A DNA stretch of 64,000 bases from Dyella sp. ASV21 (GTDB lineage: Bacteria; Pseudomonadota; Gammaproteobacteria; Xanthomonadales; Rhodanobacteraceae): contig NZ_JAELTT010000013.1 in assembly GCF_016428975.1 (NCBI RefSeq), forward strand, positions 23,705 through 87,704, given 5' to 3'. The notes beneath the pieces were generated by a model. That model saw only the letters and a program-made list of their open reading frames with translations. It was not told the DNA's origin and did no database searches. The translations under genes were made by a program, and so were the position numbers. Positions 36,282-45,058 of this stretch are shown here, piece after piece. Position 1 is the first letter of the stretch. Each line of letters begins with the position of its first letter.

Positions 36282-38669
36282 TCAGTTACGCAGCGGCTTG
36301 CCGGTGGTCATGGTGTGCGCGATGCGGGCCTGGGTTTTCTCGGTCTTGGCCAGCTCCACGAAGTGCTTGCGCTCAAGCTGGAGCAGCCATTCCTCATCCA
36401 CCTGCGAGCCGCGTTCGATCTTGCCGCCGCATAGCGTGTCCGCAATGCGTGTGGCGATGGCCACGTCATGCGGCGAGGCGAAATAGCCCTCGGCGAGGTT
36501 GGCGAGCGAGGCCTGGAACGTAGCCGTGCCCACGTCGCCGGCCACCGGGATAGTGCGTGCCATCATCGGCGGGCGGTAGCCGCTTTCCGCCAGCGACAGG
36601 GCGATCTTCTTGGCCACGTAAAGCAGCTCGTAGGCGTTGAACACCACCACGTCGCTGTCGCGCAGCAGGCCCAGTTGCTTGGCTTCCATCGCGCTGCCGG
36701 ACACCTTGGCCATGGCGATCGTCTCGAACACCTTCTTCAGCGCTTCGAACGGATCTTCCGGGTTGGTCTTGGCGGCGCGAATAGCCAGCTCGTGCAGGCC
36801 GCCACCGGCCGGCAACAGGCCCACGCCAGCCTCGACCAGGCCGATGTAGCTTTCCAGCGCGGCCACGGTGCGAGCCGAGTGCATCTGGAACTCACAGCCG
36901 CCGCCCAAGGCCAGGCCGCGCACGGCCGACACCACCGGTACCAGCGAGTGCTTGATGCGCATGCTGGTGGCCTGGAAGTTGGCGACCATCTTCTCGAAAT
37001 CGTCGAACTTGCCGGCCTGCAGCAGGCCCAGTGCGCCCTTGAGGTCGGCGCCGGCCGAGAACGGCTCGCCGGCCTGCCAGATCACCACGGCCTTGAGCTG
37101 CTGCTCGGCGACATCGATCGCCTGCTGCACGCCATTGAGCACGTGGTCGTTTACCGTGTTCATCTTGGTCTTGAACGAGATGATGCCCACGCCATCGTCG
37201 CCCAGCGTCCACAGGCGCACGCCGTCGTTCTCCCACACCGTGGTGCCCTGGTCGAACTTCTCGCCCAGGATCGGATCGGGGAACAGCTGGCGCTGGTACA
37301 CCGGATGCTGCGAACGCGGCTTGTAGCTGCCCGACGCGGCCGACCAGGAGCCGTCCTTGCCGTGCACGCCGTTGCGGCCGTCGGTAACCCAGGCCGGCAG
37401 CGGGGCGCTGCTCATGGCCTTGCCGGCGGCGATGTCTTCGGCGATCCACGCCGTTACCTGCTGCCAGCCAGCGGCCTGCCAGGTTTCGAACGGGCCGAGC
37501 TTCCAGCCATAGCCCCAGCGGATGGCGAAGTCGACATCGCGTGCGGTGTCGGCGATATCGGCCAGGTGATAGGCGGAGTAGTGGAACAGGTCGCGGAAGG
37601 TCGCCCACAGGAACTGCGCCTGCGGATCGGCCGAGGCGCGCAGCTGGCCGAACTTCTCGGCCGGGTCCTTGATGGCGAGGATGGCGGCCACTTCGTCCGA
37701 GGCCTTCTGCTCGGACAGGCGGTAATCCTGTTTGGCCACGTCCAGCACGACGATGTCTTTACCGGCCTTGCGGTAGAAGCCTGCGCCGGTCTTCTGGCCC
37801 AGCGCGCCCTTCTCGATCAGGGCGGAGAGCCACACCGGGGCCTTGAAGTACGCGTGCCACGGATCATCGGCCAGTGTATCGGCCATGGTTTTGATCACGT
37901 GCGCCATGGTATCCAGGCCCACTACGTCGGCGGTGCGGTAGGTGGCGCTTTTGGGGCGACCCACGGCCGGGCCGGTCAGCGCGTCGACGGTGTCGAAGCC
38001 CAGGCCGAACTGCTGGGTGTGGTGCATGGTGGCCAGCATGGAGAACACGCCGATGCGGTTGCCAATGAAGTTCGGCGTGTCCTTGGCGTACACCACGCCC
38101 TTGCCGAGCGCGGTGGTGAGGAATGCCTCCAGGCCTTCCAGCACGTTCTTGTCCGTGAGCTTGGTCGGGATCAGCTCGACCAGATGCATGTAGCGCGGCG
38201 GGTTGAAGAAGTGCACGCCGCTAAAGCGATGGCGCATTTCTTCCGGCAGCGCTTCGGCCAGCCCATTGATGGACAGGCCGGAGGTGTTGGAGGCAATCAC
38301 GGCGGTGGGCGATAGGTGCGAAGCGATCTTCTTGTAGAGATCCAGCTTCCAGTCCATGCGTTCGGCGATGGCTTCGATCACCAGGTCCACGTCCTTGAGG
38401 TGATCCAGGTCATCGTCATAGTTGGCCGGGATAATGGCCGCGCCTATGGTTTTGTCGGCCAGCGGTGCCGGCGACAGCTTCTGCAGGTTGGCGATGGCCT
38501 TCAAGGCGATGCCGCTCTTGGGGCCTTCCTTCGCGGCCAGGTCGAACAGCACGGTTTCTACACCGGCGTTGGTCAGGTGTGCGGCGATCTGCGCGCCCAT
38601 GACGCCAGCGCCGAGCACGGCGGCCTTGCGGATCCGTAGCGCTGCCTTGGGGGTGGATGGAGCAGTCAT
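36282..38669 (-). CDS. 3-hydroxyacyl-CoA dehydrogenase / enoyl-CoA hydratase, FadN-type
   Basis: A 795-residue bifunctional beta-oxidation enzyme. The NAD-binding dehydrogenase domain is N-terminal (AAVLGAGVMGAQIAAHLTNA; catalytic region FSGVHFFNPPRYMHLVELI). The crotonase domain is C-terminal (FSAGADLKG, RGLALGGGCEF and GLVEAGVGLLPAGG, with both catalytic glutamates). This order is that of Bacillus FadN, opposite to E. coli FadB. ATG at 38669 has GGAGAAAACA ahead. It sits between the PsrA-like regulator and fadA in one probable transcript. Confidence 0.92.
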   Translation of the reverse strand: MTAPSTPKAALRIRKAAVLGAGVMGAQIAAHLTNAGVETVLFDLAAKEGPKSGIALKAIANLQKLSPAPLADKTIGAAIIPANYDDDLDHLKDVDLVIEAIAERMDWKLDLYKKIASHLSPTAVIASNTSGLSINGLAEALPEEMRHRFSGVHFFNPPRYMHLVELIPTKLTDKNVLEGLEAFLTTALGKGVVYAKDTPNFIGNRIGVFSMLATMHHTQQFGLGFDTVDALTGPAVGRPKSATYRTADVVGLDTMAHVIKTMADTLADDPWHAYFKAPVWLSALIEKGALGQKTGAGFYRKAGKDIVVLDVAKQDYRLSEQKASDEVAAILAIKDPAEKFGQLRASADPQAQFLWATFRDLFHYSAYHLADIADTARDVDFAIRWGYGWKLGPFETWQAAGWQQVTAWIAEDIAAGKAMSSAPLPAWVTDGRNGVHGKDGSWSAASGSYKPRSQHPVYQRQLFPDPILGEKFDQGTTVWENDGVRLWTLGDDGVGIISFKTKMNTVNDHVLNGVQQAIDVAEQQLKAVVIWQAGEPFSAGADLKGALGLLQAGKFDDFEKMVANFQATSMRIKHSLVPVVSAVRGLALGGGCEFQMHSARTVAALESYIGLVEAGVGLLPAGGGLHELAIRAAKTNPEDPFEALKKVFETIAMAKVSGSAMEAKQLGLLRDSDVVVFNAYELLYVAKKIALSLAESGYRPPMMARTIPVAGDVGTATFQASLANLAEGYFASPHDVAIATRIADTLCGGKIERGSQVDEEWLLQLERKHFVELAKTEKTQARIAHTMTTGKPLRN

Positions 38670-38743
38670 TGTTTTCTCCGTAGTGCGAGACGCATGAAGG
38701 TGAAACGGTCGGCCGTCGCCGGCCGGGAAGACAAAACTGAGTA

Positions 38744-39367
38744 TCAGGGTGACTTGAGACCGGATGCGGCGAAGCGGATCAGGTGCGCGGCAGTCTCTTC
38801 GCGGTGGCGCTCTTCGGGCACATCGCTTTTGCGCTGGATCATGCCGAAGCCGGACATGGCGTGGGTCAGCGCGCCGGTCACCAAGTCCACGCGCCAATAC
38901 AGCTCCTCCTTGCTCAGGTGGGGCAGCAGGCGTGCGAACTCGGCGGTGAACTGGCGCATGACATGGCCGTAGTTGTCCGAAAGGAACTTGCGCAGGGTGT
39001 CATCGTGCTCGGCGAAGGCGCGGGCCAGCACGCGCATAAAGAGCGAACCGCTGCCATCGTGGGAGAGCTCCAGTGCAGGCCCGATGAAGGCTGCCAGCAC
39101 ATCCTCCACGCTGGTCTCCGGCTGGCCGGCCACGCGTTGCAGGGCGGCCATGCGGCGACCGTTGAGCTGGTCCAGGCGGCGGCGAAAGACCTCCTCGATG
39201 AGGCGATCCTTGGAGCCGAAGTGGTAATTCACGGCCGCCAGGTTCACCCCGGCCGCGGCGGTGAGCTGCCGTAGCGAGGCGCCCTCAAAGCCGTGGCGGG
39301 CGAATAATTCCTCGGCGGCGCCGAGGATGCGTTCCTTGGTCGGCAGGGCTGCGCTGTGGGCAGGCAT
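38744..39367 (-). CDS. PsrA/FadR-like TetR regulator of fatty-acid degradation
   Basis: A 207-residue TetR regulator. The HTH region RILGAAEELFARHGF...SLRQLTAAAGVNLAAVNYHFGSK is very close to Pseudomonas PsrA, which represses beta-oxidation genes and is released by long-chain acyl ligands. An ATG at 39394 lies inside an operator, so the one at 39367 was chosen. It heads the operon with the FadN-type enzyme and fadA, and its own promoter is bracketed by two operators, so it is autoregulated. Confidence 0.9.
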   Translation of the reverse strand: MPAHSAALPTKERILGAAEELFARHGFEGASLRQLTAAAGVNLAAVNYHFGSKDRLIEEVFRRRLDQLNGRRMAALQRVAGQPETSVEDVLAAFIGPALELSHDGSGSLFMRVLARAFAEHDDTLRKFLSDNYGHVMRQFTAEFARLLPHLSKEELYWRVDLVTGALTHAMSGFGMIQRKSDVPEERHREETAAHLIRFAASGLKSP

Positions 39368-39390
39368 GGTCCGTGGGCCTCGACGAAGAA

Positions 39391-39447
39391 TCAAACGATC
39401 GTTTGAGCATACGTCGGTCGGTTCGCCACCGTCAAACGATCGTTTGG
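39391..39447. promoter_or_regulatory. Two PsrA-type operators, 41 bp apart
   Basis: TCAAACGATCGTTTGA (39391-39406) and TCAAACGATCGTTTGG (39432-39447) agree with the known PsrA consensus of CAAAC and GTTTG half-sites. Their 41-bp centre spacing is close to four helical turns. They flank the promoter of the psrA-like/fad operon. Confidence 0.87.
39406..39435 (-). promoter_or_regulatory. Promoter of the PsrA-like/fad operon
   Basis: On the minus strand, TTGACG (39430-39435) and TATGCT (39406-39411) are 18 bp apart. The distal operator overlaps the -35 and the proximal operator touches the -10 and covers the expected start of transcription. Confidence 0.7.
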
Positions 39448-39603
39448 GATTGGCCGGAAAAGCCCTGCGTCCAGTTTGCGTATGGGTTAGAATCTGTCAG
39501 ACTTTCGTGAGCTAAATCCGCAAATCTTGTCGAGATTTGGCATAACTTCGCCGGCACAGACCGGACCGCCCATTCAGTTACCCGTTTTCCCGGAGCAGAT
39601 CCC

Positions 39604-40029
39604 ATGGCGCTGGAGCGCACCCTTTCCATTATCAAGCCCGACGCTGTCGCCAAGAACGTGATCGGTGAAATCTACGCCCGTTTCGAAAAGGCTGGCCTCA
39701 AGGTTGTGGCCGCCAAGATGAAGCACCTGTCGCGCCAGGAAGCCGAAGGCTTCTACGCCGTGCACAAGGAGCGTCCGTTCTTCAATGCGCTGGTCGAGTT
39801 CATGATCTCCGGCCCGGTGATGATCCAGGCGCTGCAGGGTGAGAACGCCATCCTCAAGCATCGCGAGCTGATGGGTGCCACCAATCCGAAGGAAGCTGCA
39901 CCGGGCACCATTCGTGCCGATTTTGCAGACTCCATCGATGCGAATGCGGTGCATGGTTCGGACGCGGCGGAAACGGCTGCTGTCGAGATCGCGTACTTCT
40001 TCGCCTCGACGGACGTTTTCTCCCGCTGA
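39604..40029 (+). CDS. ndk: Nucleoside-diphosphate kinase
   Basis: A 141-residue kinase equilibrating nucleoside di- and triphosphates. [12 protein letters not shown] is the N-terminal signature, and the phospho-histidine is in [12 protein letters not shown] (about residue 117). Length is typical. It is followed 11 bp later by rlmN, a conserved arrangement, and is divergent from the fad regulator. Confidence 0.97.
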   Translation: MALERTLSIIKPDAVAKNVIGEIYARFEKAGLKVVAAKMKHLSRQEAEGFYAVHKERPFFNALVEFMISGPVMIQALQGENAILKHRELMGATNPKEAAPGTIRADFADSIDANAVHGSDAAETAAVEIAYFFASTDVFSR

Positions 40030-40040
40030 GGTATGTCGTT

Positions 40041-41174
40041 GTGAACCAGGCTGTCGTCAATCCACCGGAAAAGGTCAACCTGCTCGATTTCGATCGCCAG
40101 GGCTTGCGTGATTTCTTCGCGCAGCTGGGCGAGAAGCCTTATCGCGCCGAACAGGTGATGAAGTGGATCTACCATCGCCTGGAAGACAACTTCGAAAACA
40201 TGACCGATGTCGGCAAGGCGCTGCGAACCAAGCTTGAAGCGTCGTGCTACATCGGGCCGCCCAAGACCATGTTCGACAAGGGTGCCGCCGACGGCACCCA
40301 CAAGTGGTTGCTCGGCATGGACGGCGGCAACGCCGTTGAGGCGGTCTATATCCCGGAGCCGACCCGCGGCACGCTATGCGTGTCCTCGCAGGTCGGCTGC
40401 GGCCTCAATTGCCAGTTCTGCTCCACCGCGACGCAGGGCTTCAACCGCAACCTCTCCACCTCCGAGATCATCGGGCAGATGTGGGTGGCGGCCAAATACC
40501 TTGGCAACATCACGCACCAGAATCGGCGCATCACCAACGTGGTGATGATGGGCATGGGCGAGCCGTTGCTGAATTTCGATAACGTGGTGAAGGCGATGAG
40601 CCTGATGCGCGATGACCTGGGCTTTGGCCTGGCGTCCAAGCGCGTCACGCTATCCACCGCGGGCCTGGTTCCGATGATCGACAAGCTGTCGGAGTCGATC
40701 GACGTCTCCCTGGCGGTGTCGCTGCATGCGGCCAACGACGAGCTGCGCACCGAGCTGGTGCCACTCAACAAGCGTTATCCGATTGCCGAATTGATGGCCG
40801 CCTGCCAGCGCTGGCTGGATCGCAAGGCGCGCACCTCCATCACCTTCGAGTACACCCTGATGAAGGGTGTGAATGACCAGCCGGAGCATGCCCGTCAGTT
40901 GATCAAGCTGATGCGCCGCATGCCCAACTGCAAGGTCAACCTGATACCGTTTAATCCATTTCCCGGCACGCGATTCGAGCGCTCCGACGCCGAAACGATT
41001 CGAGCCTTCCAGACCCAGTTGCTCAACGCCAATGTGTTGACCATGTTGCGCCGTACGCGCGGCGACGACATCGATGCCGCGTGTGGTCAGCTCAAGGGGC
41101 AGGTATTGGATCGCACCCGTCGCCAGGCCGAATTTCGAAAGCGTCTGGACGAAGGGGCGAACCATGCGGCTTGA
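40041..41174 (+). CDS. rlmN: Dual-specificity 23S rRNA/tRNA adenine-C2 methyltransferase
   Basis: A 377-residue radical-SAM enzyme that methylates A2503 of 23S rRNA and A37 of some tRNAs. The iron-sulfur motif C-x3-C-x2-C is in [23 protein letters not shown] follows, and the methyl-carrying cysteine is probably in [10 protein letters not shown] near the C-terminus. The start is GTG at 40041 with GAGGT ahead. The last 11 bp overlap pilW. Confidence 0.96.
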   Translation: MNQAVVNPPEKVNLLDFDRQGLRDFFAQLGEKPYRAEQVMKWIYHRLEDNFENMTDVGKALRTKLEASCYIGPPKTMFDKGAADGTHKWLLGMDGGNAVEAVYIPEPTRGTLCVSSQVGCGLNCQFCSTATQGFNRNLSTSEIIGQMWVAAKYLGNITHQNRRITNVVMMGMGEPLLNFDNVVKAMSLMRDDLGFGLASKRVTLSTAGLVPMIDKLSESIDVSLAVSLHAANDELRTELVPLNKRYPIAELMAACQRWLDRKARTSITFEYTLMKGVNDQPEHARQLIKLMRRMPNCKVNLIPFNPFPGTRFERSDAETIRAFQTQLLNANVLTMLRRTRGDDIDAACGQLKGQVLDRTRRQAEFRKRLDEGANHAA

Positions 41175-41961
41175 TCGGATCTTGTTGAGCGGCAGCCTGG
41201 CCATGCTGATGGCCGGCTGTGTCACCACCACGACCAATGGGTCGGGCGGTGTCGACACCAAGATTCCTCATGCCACCAAGGCCGAGCAGCGTCAGGAAGG
41301 CGCCCGTGTCCATACCGAGCTGGCCCAGCAGTACATGGACAACGGCGACTTGCAGGATGCCCTGGTCAAGCTCAATAAGGCGCTGCAGTTCGATCCCAGC
41401 TACGTGCCCGCACATACCGTGCTGGCGGTGGTGTACGAACGCATCAATGATTTGCCCAATGCCGAGCTGCATTACCGCAAGGCCGTGGCGCTGGCGCCGG
41501 ACAAGGGCGATACCAACAACAACCTGGGCTGGTTCCTGTGCAATCGCGAAGGCAAGCCGGCCGAGGCGGCGCCGTATTTCCAGAAGGCCGTGGCCGATCC
41601 GTTCTACCAGACGCCAGCCTTGGCCTGGACCAATGCCGGCATCTGCCTGACCCGTTCGAATGACCTGACCGGGGCGGAGGCGGACTTCCGCAAGGCCTTG
41701 GCGATCGACGCGCAGGCCCCGGGGGCGTTGTATCAGCTAGCCAACGTGCTTTATCTTCAGGGTGATGCGTTCCGCGCGCGTGCCTTTATCCAGCGTTTCG
41801 ACGCGCTGGGACAGCCAAGTGCGGCCTCGCTCAAGTTAGGTCATGACATCGAATCCCGGTTGGGCAACAGGGACGCTGCTCTCAACTACGGTAGGCGACT
41901 GCAAAGCCAGTTCCCGGATTCGGAACAGGCGCACGCCCTTGACGCAACTGCAAGCCAATGA
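41164..41961 (+). CDS. pilW: Type IV pilus biogenesis lipoprotein PilW/PilF
   Basis: A 265-residue outer-membrane lipoprotein. The lipobox LMAGC is at residues 15-19, followed by about six TPR units ([39 protein letters not shown]). PilF/PilW helps assemble the PilQ secretin. It overlaps rlmN upstream by 11 bp and rodZ downstream by ATGA, so it belongs to one operon. Confidence 0.92.
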   Translation: MRLDRILLSGSLAMLMAGCVTTTTNGSGGVDTKIPHATKAEQRQEGARVHTELAQQYMDNGDLQDALVKLNKALQFDPSYVPAHTVLAVVYERINDLPNAELHYRKAVALAPDKGDTNNNLGWFLCNREGKPAEAAPYFQKAVADPFYQTPALAWTNAGICLTRSNDLTGAEADFRKALAIDAQAPGALYQLANVLYLQGDAFRARAFIQRFDALGQPSAASLKLGHDIESRLGNRDAALNYGRRLQSQFPDSEQAHALDATASQ

Positions 41962-43013
41962 CACCTGAGCAGTCAAATTCGGCCAACAGCGGCAATCGAG
42001 CACAACCCCATACTGAAACCCCTGGCGCGACCATGGACACGGAACACACCTCGCTGGAAATGATCGTCGGTAATCTGGGTGGCCGCCTGCGCGCGGTTCG
42101 TGAGGCGCGCGGCCTGGACGTGGAGTCGTGCGCGCATGCGCTGCGCTTGCCCACGAAGGTGCTGCGTCAGCTGGAAAACAACGAATACGCAGGTATCGAT
42201 TACCAGGTCTATCTGGGCGGCTATCTGACCAAATACGCGCGCTACCTGGGTGTGGACGATGCCGAGGTGAAGGCCGAGCTGGAGCACATCAAGCTGTCCC
42301 AGCCGACCCTGGTGGCCACGGGCGGCATCTCGCACTCTCGCTACCTGCTGGAGAACTACGCGCGCGCCGCCACGTATGTGGTGCTTACAGCGGCGATCGT
42401 GGTGCCCACCATCTGGCTCGGCGTTCGCGGCACGCTTGATCGTGACGTCAGCCATTTGGCGCCGCTCGATGCTACGCCAGTGGCTCAGGCTGATGCGCCG
42501 GCCCCGGCCGCCACTGCGCCCGCCTCGCAGGCGGTAGGCAGTGAAGCTGGTCGTGATGCGGTCGCCAGCGTGCCGGTCGATCAGCCCCCATCGGCAACGC
42601 CCGCGCCGCAAGCTCCGGCGGCCCCGGCGCCTGTGGCGCAGGATCAGCAGCCGCTGATGGCCTCCATGGCCCCGTTTCCCAACCTGACCGACGCCACGCA
42701 TCCGGCATCGGCGCCGCCCGCCAGCGACTCGGTGGGCAATGGCGCCCACAGCCTGGCGCTGACCCTGCAGTCGGCCAGCTGGGTGGAAGTAACCACCAAG
42801 GATGGTGCGCGCCTGGAATACGGCTTGCTGCCGGCGGGTAGCACCAAGACCTATCACAGCGACCAGGCCTTGGAAGTGCGCATCGGCAACGCCAATGGCG
42901 CTCAGGTGATGCTGGATGGCCAGCCGATGGCGCTGGACAACTATCGCCGGTCCAACGTGGCGCATTTCCGCATCGATATGCGCGACGGCAAGGCCGCGCC
43001 TGCCGGCGCCTGA
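41958..43013 (+). CDS. rodZ: Cytoskeletal protein RodZ
   Basis: A 351-residue bitopic protein. The cytoplasmic HTH domain (about residues 38-110; LGGRLRAVREARGLDVES, LENNEYAGIDYQVYLGGYLT) contacts MreB in other bacteria. One membrane segment (YVVLTAAIVVPTIWLGV) is followed by a long Ala/Pro-rich periplasmic linker and a C-terminal DUF4115 domain (ASWVEVTTKDGARLEYGLL). It governs rod shape. The start overlaps the pilW stop; MDTEHTSLEM at residue 26 is a possible alternative start. A CGGGCC/GGCCCG hairpin follows the stop. Confidence 0.92.
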   Translation: MTPEQSNSANSGNRAQPHTETPGATMDTEHTSLEMIVGNLGGRLRAVREARGLDVESCAHALRLPTKVLRQLENNEYAGIDYQVYLGGYLTKYARYLGVDDAEVKAELEHIKLSQPTLVATGGISHSRYLLENYARAATYVVLTAAIVVPTIWLGVRGTLDRDVSHLAPLDATPVAQADAPAPAATAPASQAVGSEAGRDAVASVPVDQPPSATPAPQAPAAPAPVAQDQQPLMASMAPFPNLTDATHPASAPPASDSVGNGAHSLALTLQSASWVEVTTKDGARLEYGLLPAGSTKTYHSDQALEVRIGNANGAQVMLDGQPMALDNYRRSNVAHFRIDMRDGKAAPAGA

Positions 43014-43163
43014 TCGGCGTTTCGGGCCTGTGCGGCCCGGCGCAATCGGTTATGCTTGCCCATTGGCTGTCCGTTGAAGAACGGACGGCTCGGGCTGGTT
43101 ACTTTTTCCGCATGAGGGGCGCATGCCCGCATCCTCCATGTGCGGCTCCCCCAAGGTGATTGC

Positions 43164-43808
43164 ATGGCATTTGAAGCGTACGACGAATACGAACAGAGCG
43201 AACGCGTACAGCAGTGGCTGCGTCAGAACGGCCTGTCCATCGTCGTCGGCATCGCGATTGGCCTGGTCGGCATCTTTGGCTGGCAGCAGTGGAACAAGCA
43301 CAAGGATGGCCACCTTACCGAGGCCGCCAACGTCTATCAGCAGATGCAGTCCGCCCTGGCCGCCGGAAAATCCGACAGCGCCAACGCGTTGACCGATCAA
43401 CTGCTCAAGGATTACGCCGATACCAGCTACGCCGTGTTCGCCGCCAGCGATCGCGCGCAGCGCCAGGTGCAGGACAAGGCGCTGGACAAGGCGATCGAGT
43501 CGCTCAATTGGGCCGAGAGCCACGCCAGTGACACCAACCTCAAGGCGCTCGCGCAGCTGCGTATCGCGCGCGTGCAGTTGGGGCAGGACAAAGCGGCCGA
43601 TGCGCTGTCCACGCTCGATCGCCTGCCGCCCAAGACCTACGAGGGTGTGGCCCAGGAACTACGTGGCGATGTGCTGGTCAAGCTTGGGCGTCCTGACGAT
43701 GCCCGCAAGGCATATATCGCCGCCAAGGCGGCACTGGGCGAGAACGCGCTGCCTAGCGTGCAGATGAAAATCGATGATCTGGCCGTGGCCGGGAAGCAGG
43801 GTGCATGA
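43164..43808 (+). CDS. yfgM: YfgM family tetratricopeptide protein
   Basis: A 214-residue inner-membrane protein with one N-terminal membrane helix (NGLSIVVGIAIGLVGIFGWQQW) and a periplasmic TPR-like domain. In E. coli YfgM associates with SecYEG and periplasmic chaperones. The ATG at 43164 has AAGGTGA ahead. It overlaps bamB by ATGA. Confidence 0.92.
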   Translation: MAFEAYDEYEQSERVQQWLRQNGLSIVVGIAIGLVGIFGWQQWNKHKDGHLTEAANVYQQMQSALAAGKSDSANALTDQLLKDYADTSYAVFAASDRAQRQVQDKALDKAIESLNWAESHASDTNLKALAQLRIARVQLGQDKAADALSTLDRLPPKTYEGVAQELRGDVLVKLGRPDDARKAYIAAKAALGENALPSVQMKIDDLAVAGKQGA

Positions 43809-45031
43809 AACCTGAAGTGAATAAGCGCGGTGCGATGAACCGTGTGTGGCTGGTGGCGCTGACCTCGCTGGTGGCCCTCGCTGGCTGCCATTCGTTCAAA
43901 AAGGAAAATGTTCAGCCGCCCACGCCGCTGGCCAAGGATTTCAAACCCACCACGCAGGTAACCCGCGTGTGGACCGCGAGCATCGGCAAGGGCGCCGGTG
44001 ACAGCGGCGTGCGTCTGCGTCCCGCCTTTGCCGATGGCGTGCTCTACGCCGCCAGCACCGACGGCAAGCTGGCCGCCTTCGATGCGGCCAGCGGCAAGAC
44101 CTTGTGGGAAAAGAGCTCGCGCACCCAGGGCTGGTTCGGCTGGGGCGACAAGAAGCGCGCCGATGCGCTGTATGCCGGCGGCCCGGGCGTTTCCGGTGAC
44201 CTGGTGGTGATCGGCACGCTCGACGGCCACATCTACGGCGTGAATGCCAAGGACGGTAGCCCGCGCTGGGAGTCGGTGGTCAACTCCGAAGTGATCTCGG
44301 CCCCGGCCATCGCCGGCAACCTGGTGGTTGCGCGCACGCAGGACGGTCGCGTCTACGGCATCGACAGCAGCAATGGCGAGCGTCGCTGGGTCTACGACCA
44401 GAGCACCGTGCCGCTGCTCAGTCTGCGTGGCAATGGCCCGCTGCTGATCGCCAACGGCGTGGTGTTCCTCGGTAGCGACGCCGGCAAGCTGGTGGCGTTG
44501 CGCCTGGATAACGGCGAAAAGCTGTGGGAGCAGACCCTGGCCAGCGGTGAAGGCCGCACCGAAATCGATCGCCTGAGCGACGCTGACGGCGGCATCCTGC
44601 TCGATGGCAGCACGCTCTACGGTGCCGCTTACCACGGCAACCTGGCCGCGGTGGATGGCCCCAGCGGCCGCCCGTTGTGGTCGCGCCCGTTCTCTACCTT
44701 CACCTCGATCGATGTGACGCCGAGCGCGCTGTATGGCGTCAATGACGAATCGCAGGTGTGGGCATTCGACAAGAATGGCGGCGCCGACATGTGGAAGAAC
44801 GACGCGCTCAAGTATCGCTGGCTGACTGGTCCGGCGGTGCAGGGTGACTACGTGGTCGTCGGCGATCTCGAGGGCTACGTGCATTGGCTGCAAACCGGCG
44901 ACGGTGCGCTGGCCGCGCGTGAGCGCCTATCCAAGAAGCCCATCCGCGCCCAGCCGCTCGTGGTGGGCGACACCGTGTACGTCGAAGACGTGAAGGGCCG
45001 CATCGGCGCTTACCGTCTCGGCGGACACTGA
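43805..45031 (+). CDS. bamB: Outer-membrane protein assembly factor BamB
   Basis: A lipoprotein of the BAM complex: 408 residues from the overlapping ATG at 43805, or 398 from MNRVWLVAL at 43835, which gives a more typical signal peptide. The lipobox is LVALAGC. An eight-bladed PQQ-like propeller follows, with repeated motifs (GVLYAASTDGKLAAFDAASG, GRVYGIDSSNGERRWVY, GYVHWLQTGDG). It scaffolds BamA for outer-membrane protein insertion. Confidence 0.95.
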   Translation: MKPEVNKRGAMNRVWLVALTSLVALAGCHSFKKENVQPPTPLAKDFKPTTQVTRVWTASIGKGAGDSGVRLRPAFADGVLYAASTDGKLAAFDAASGKTLWEKSSRTQGWFGWGDKKRADALYAGGPGVSGDLVVIGTLDGHIYGVNAKDGSPRWESVVNSEVISAPAIAGNLVVARTQDGRVYGIDSSNGERRWVYDQSTVPLLSLRGNGPLLIANGVVFLGSDAGKLVALRLDNGEKLWEQTLASGEGRTEIDRLSDADGGILLDGSTLYGAAYHGNLAAVDGPSGRPLWSRPFSTFTSIDVTPSALYGVNDESQVWAFDKNGGADMWKNDALKYRWLTGPAVQGDYVVVGDLEGYVHWLQTGDGALAARERLSKKPIRAQPLVVGDTVYVEDVKGRIGAYRLGGH

Positions 45032-45058
45032 TTGCACGTATAAGGTTTGGTCTGAATC

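Noticed and set aside
36468..38315. 615-codon open frame opposite the FadN-type gene
   Set aside because: It is the reverse-frame shadow of a real gene: no family motifs, biased His/Arg/Gly composition typical of GC-rich antisense frames. The same holds for long frames opposite rpsA (6135-7751), fadH (3295-4653), lapB (8459-9799), wbpM (11335-12690) and guaB (49766-51493).
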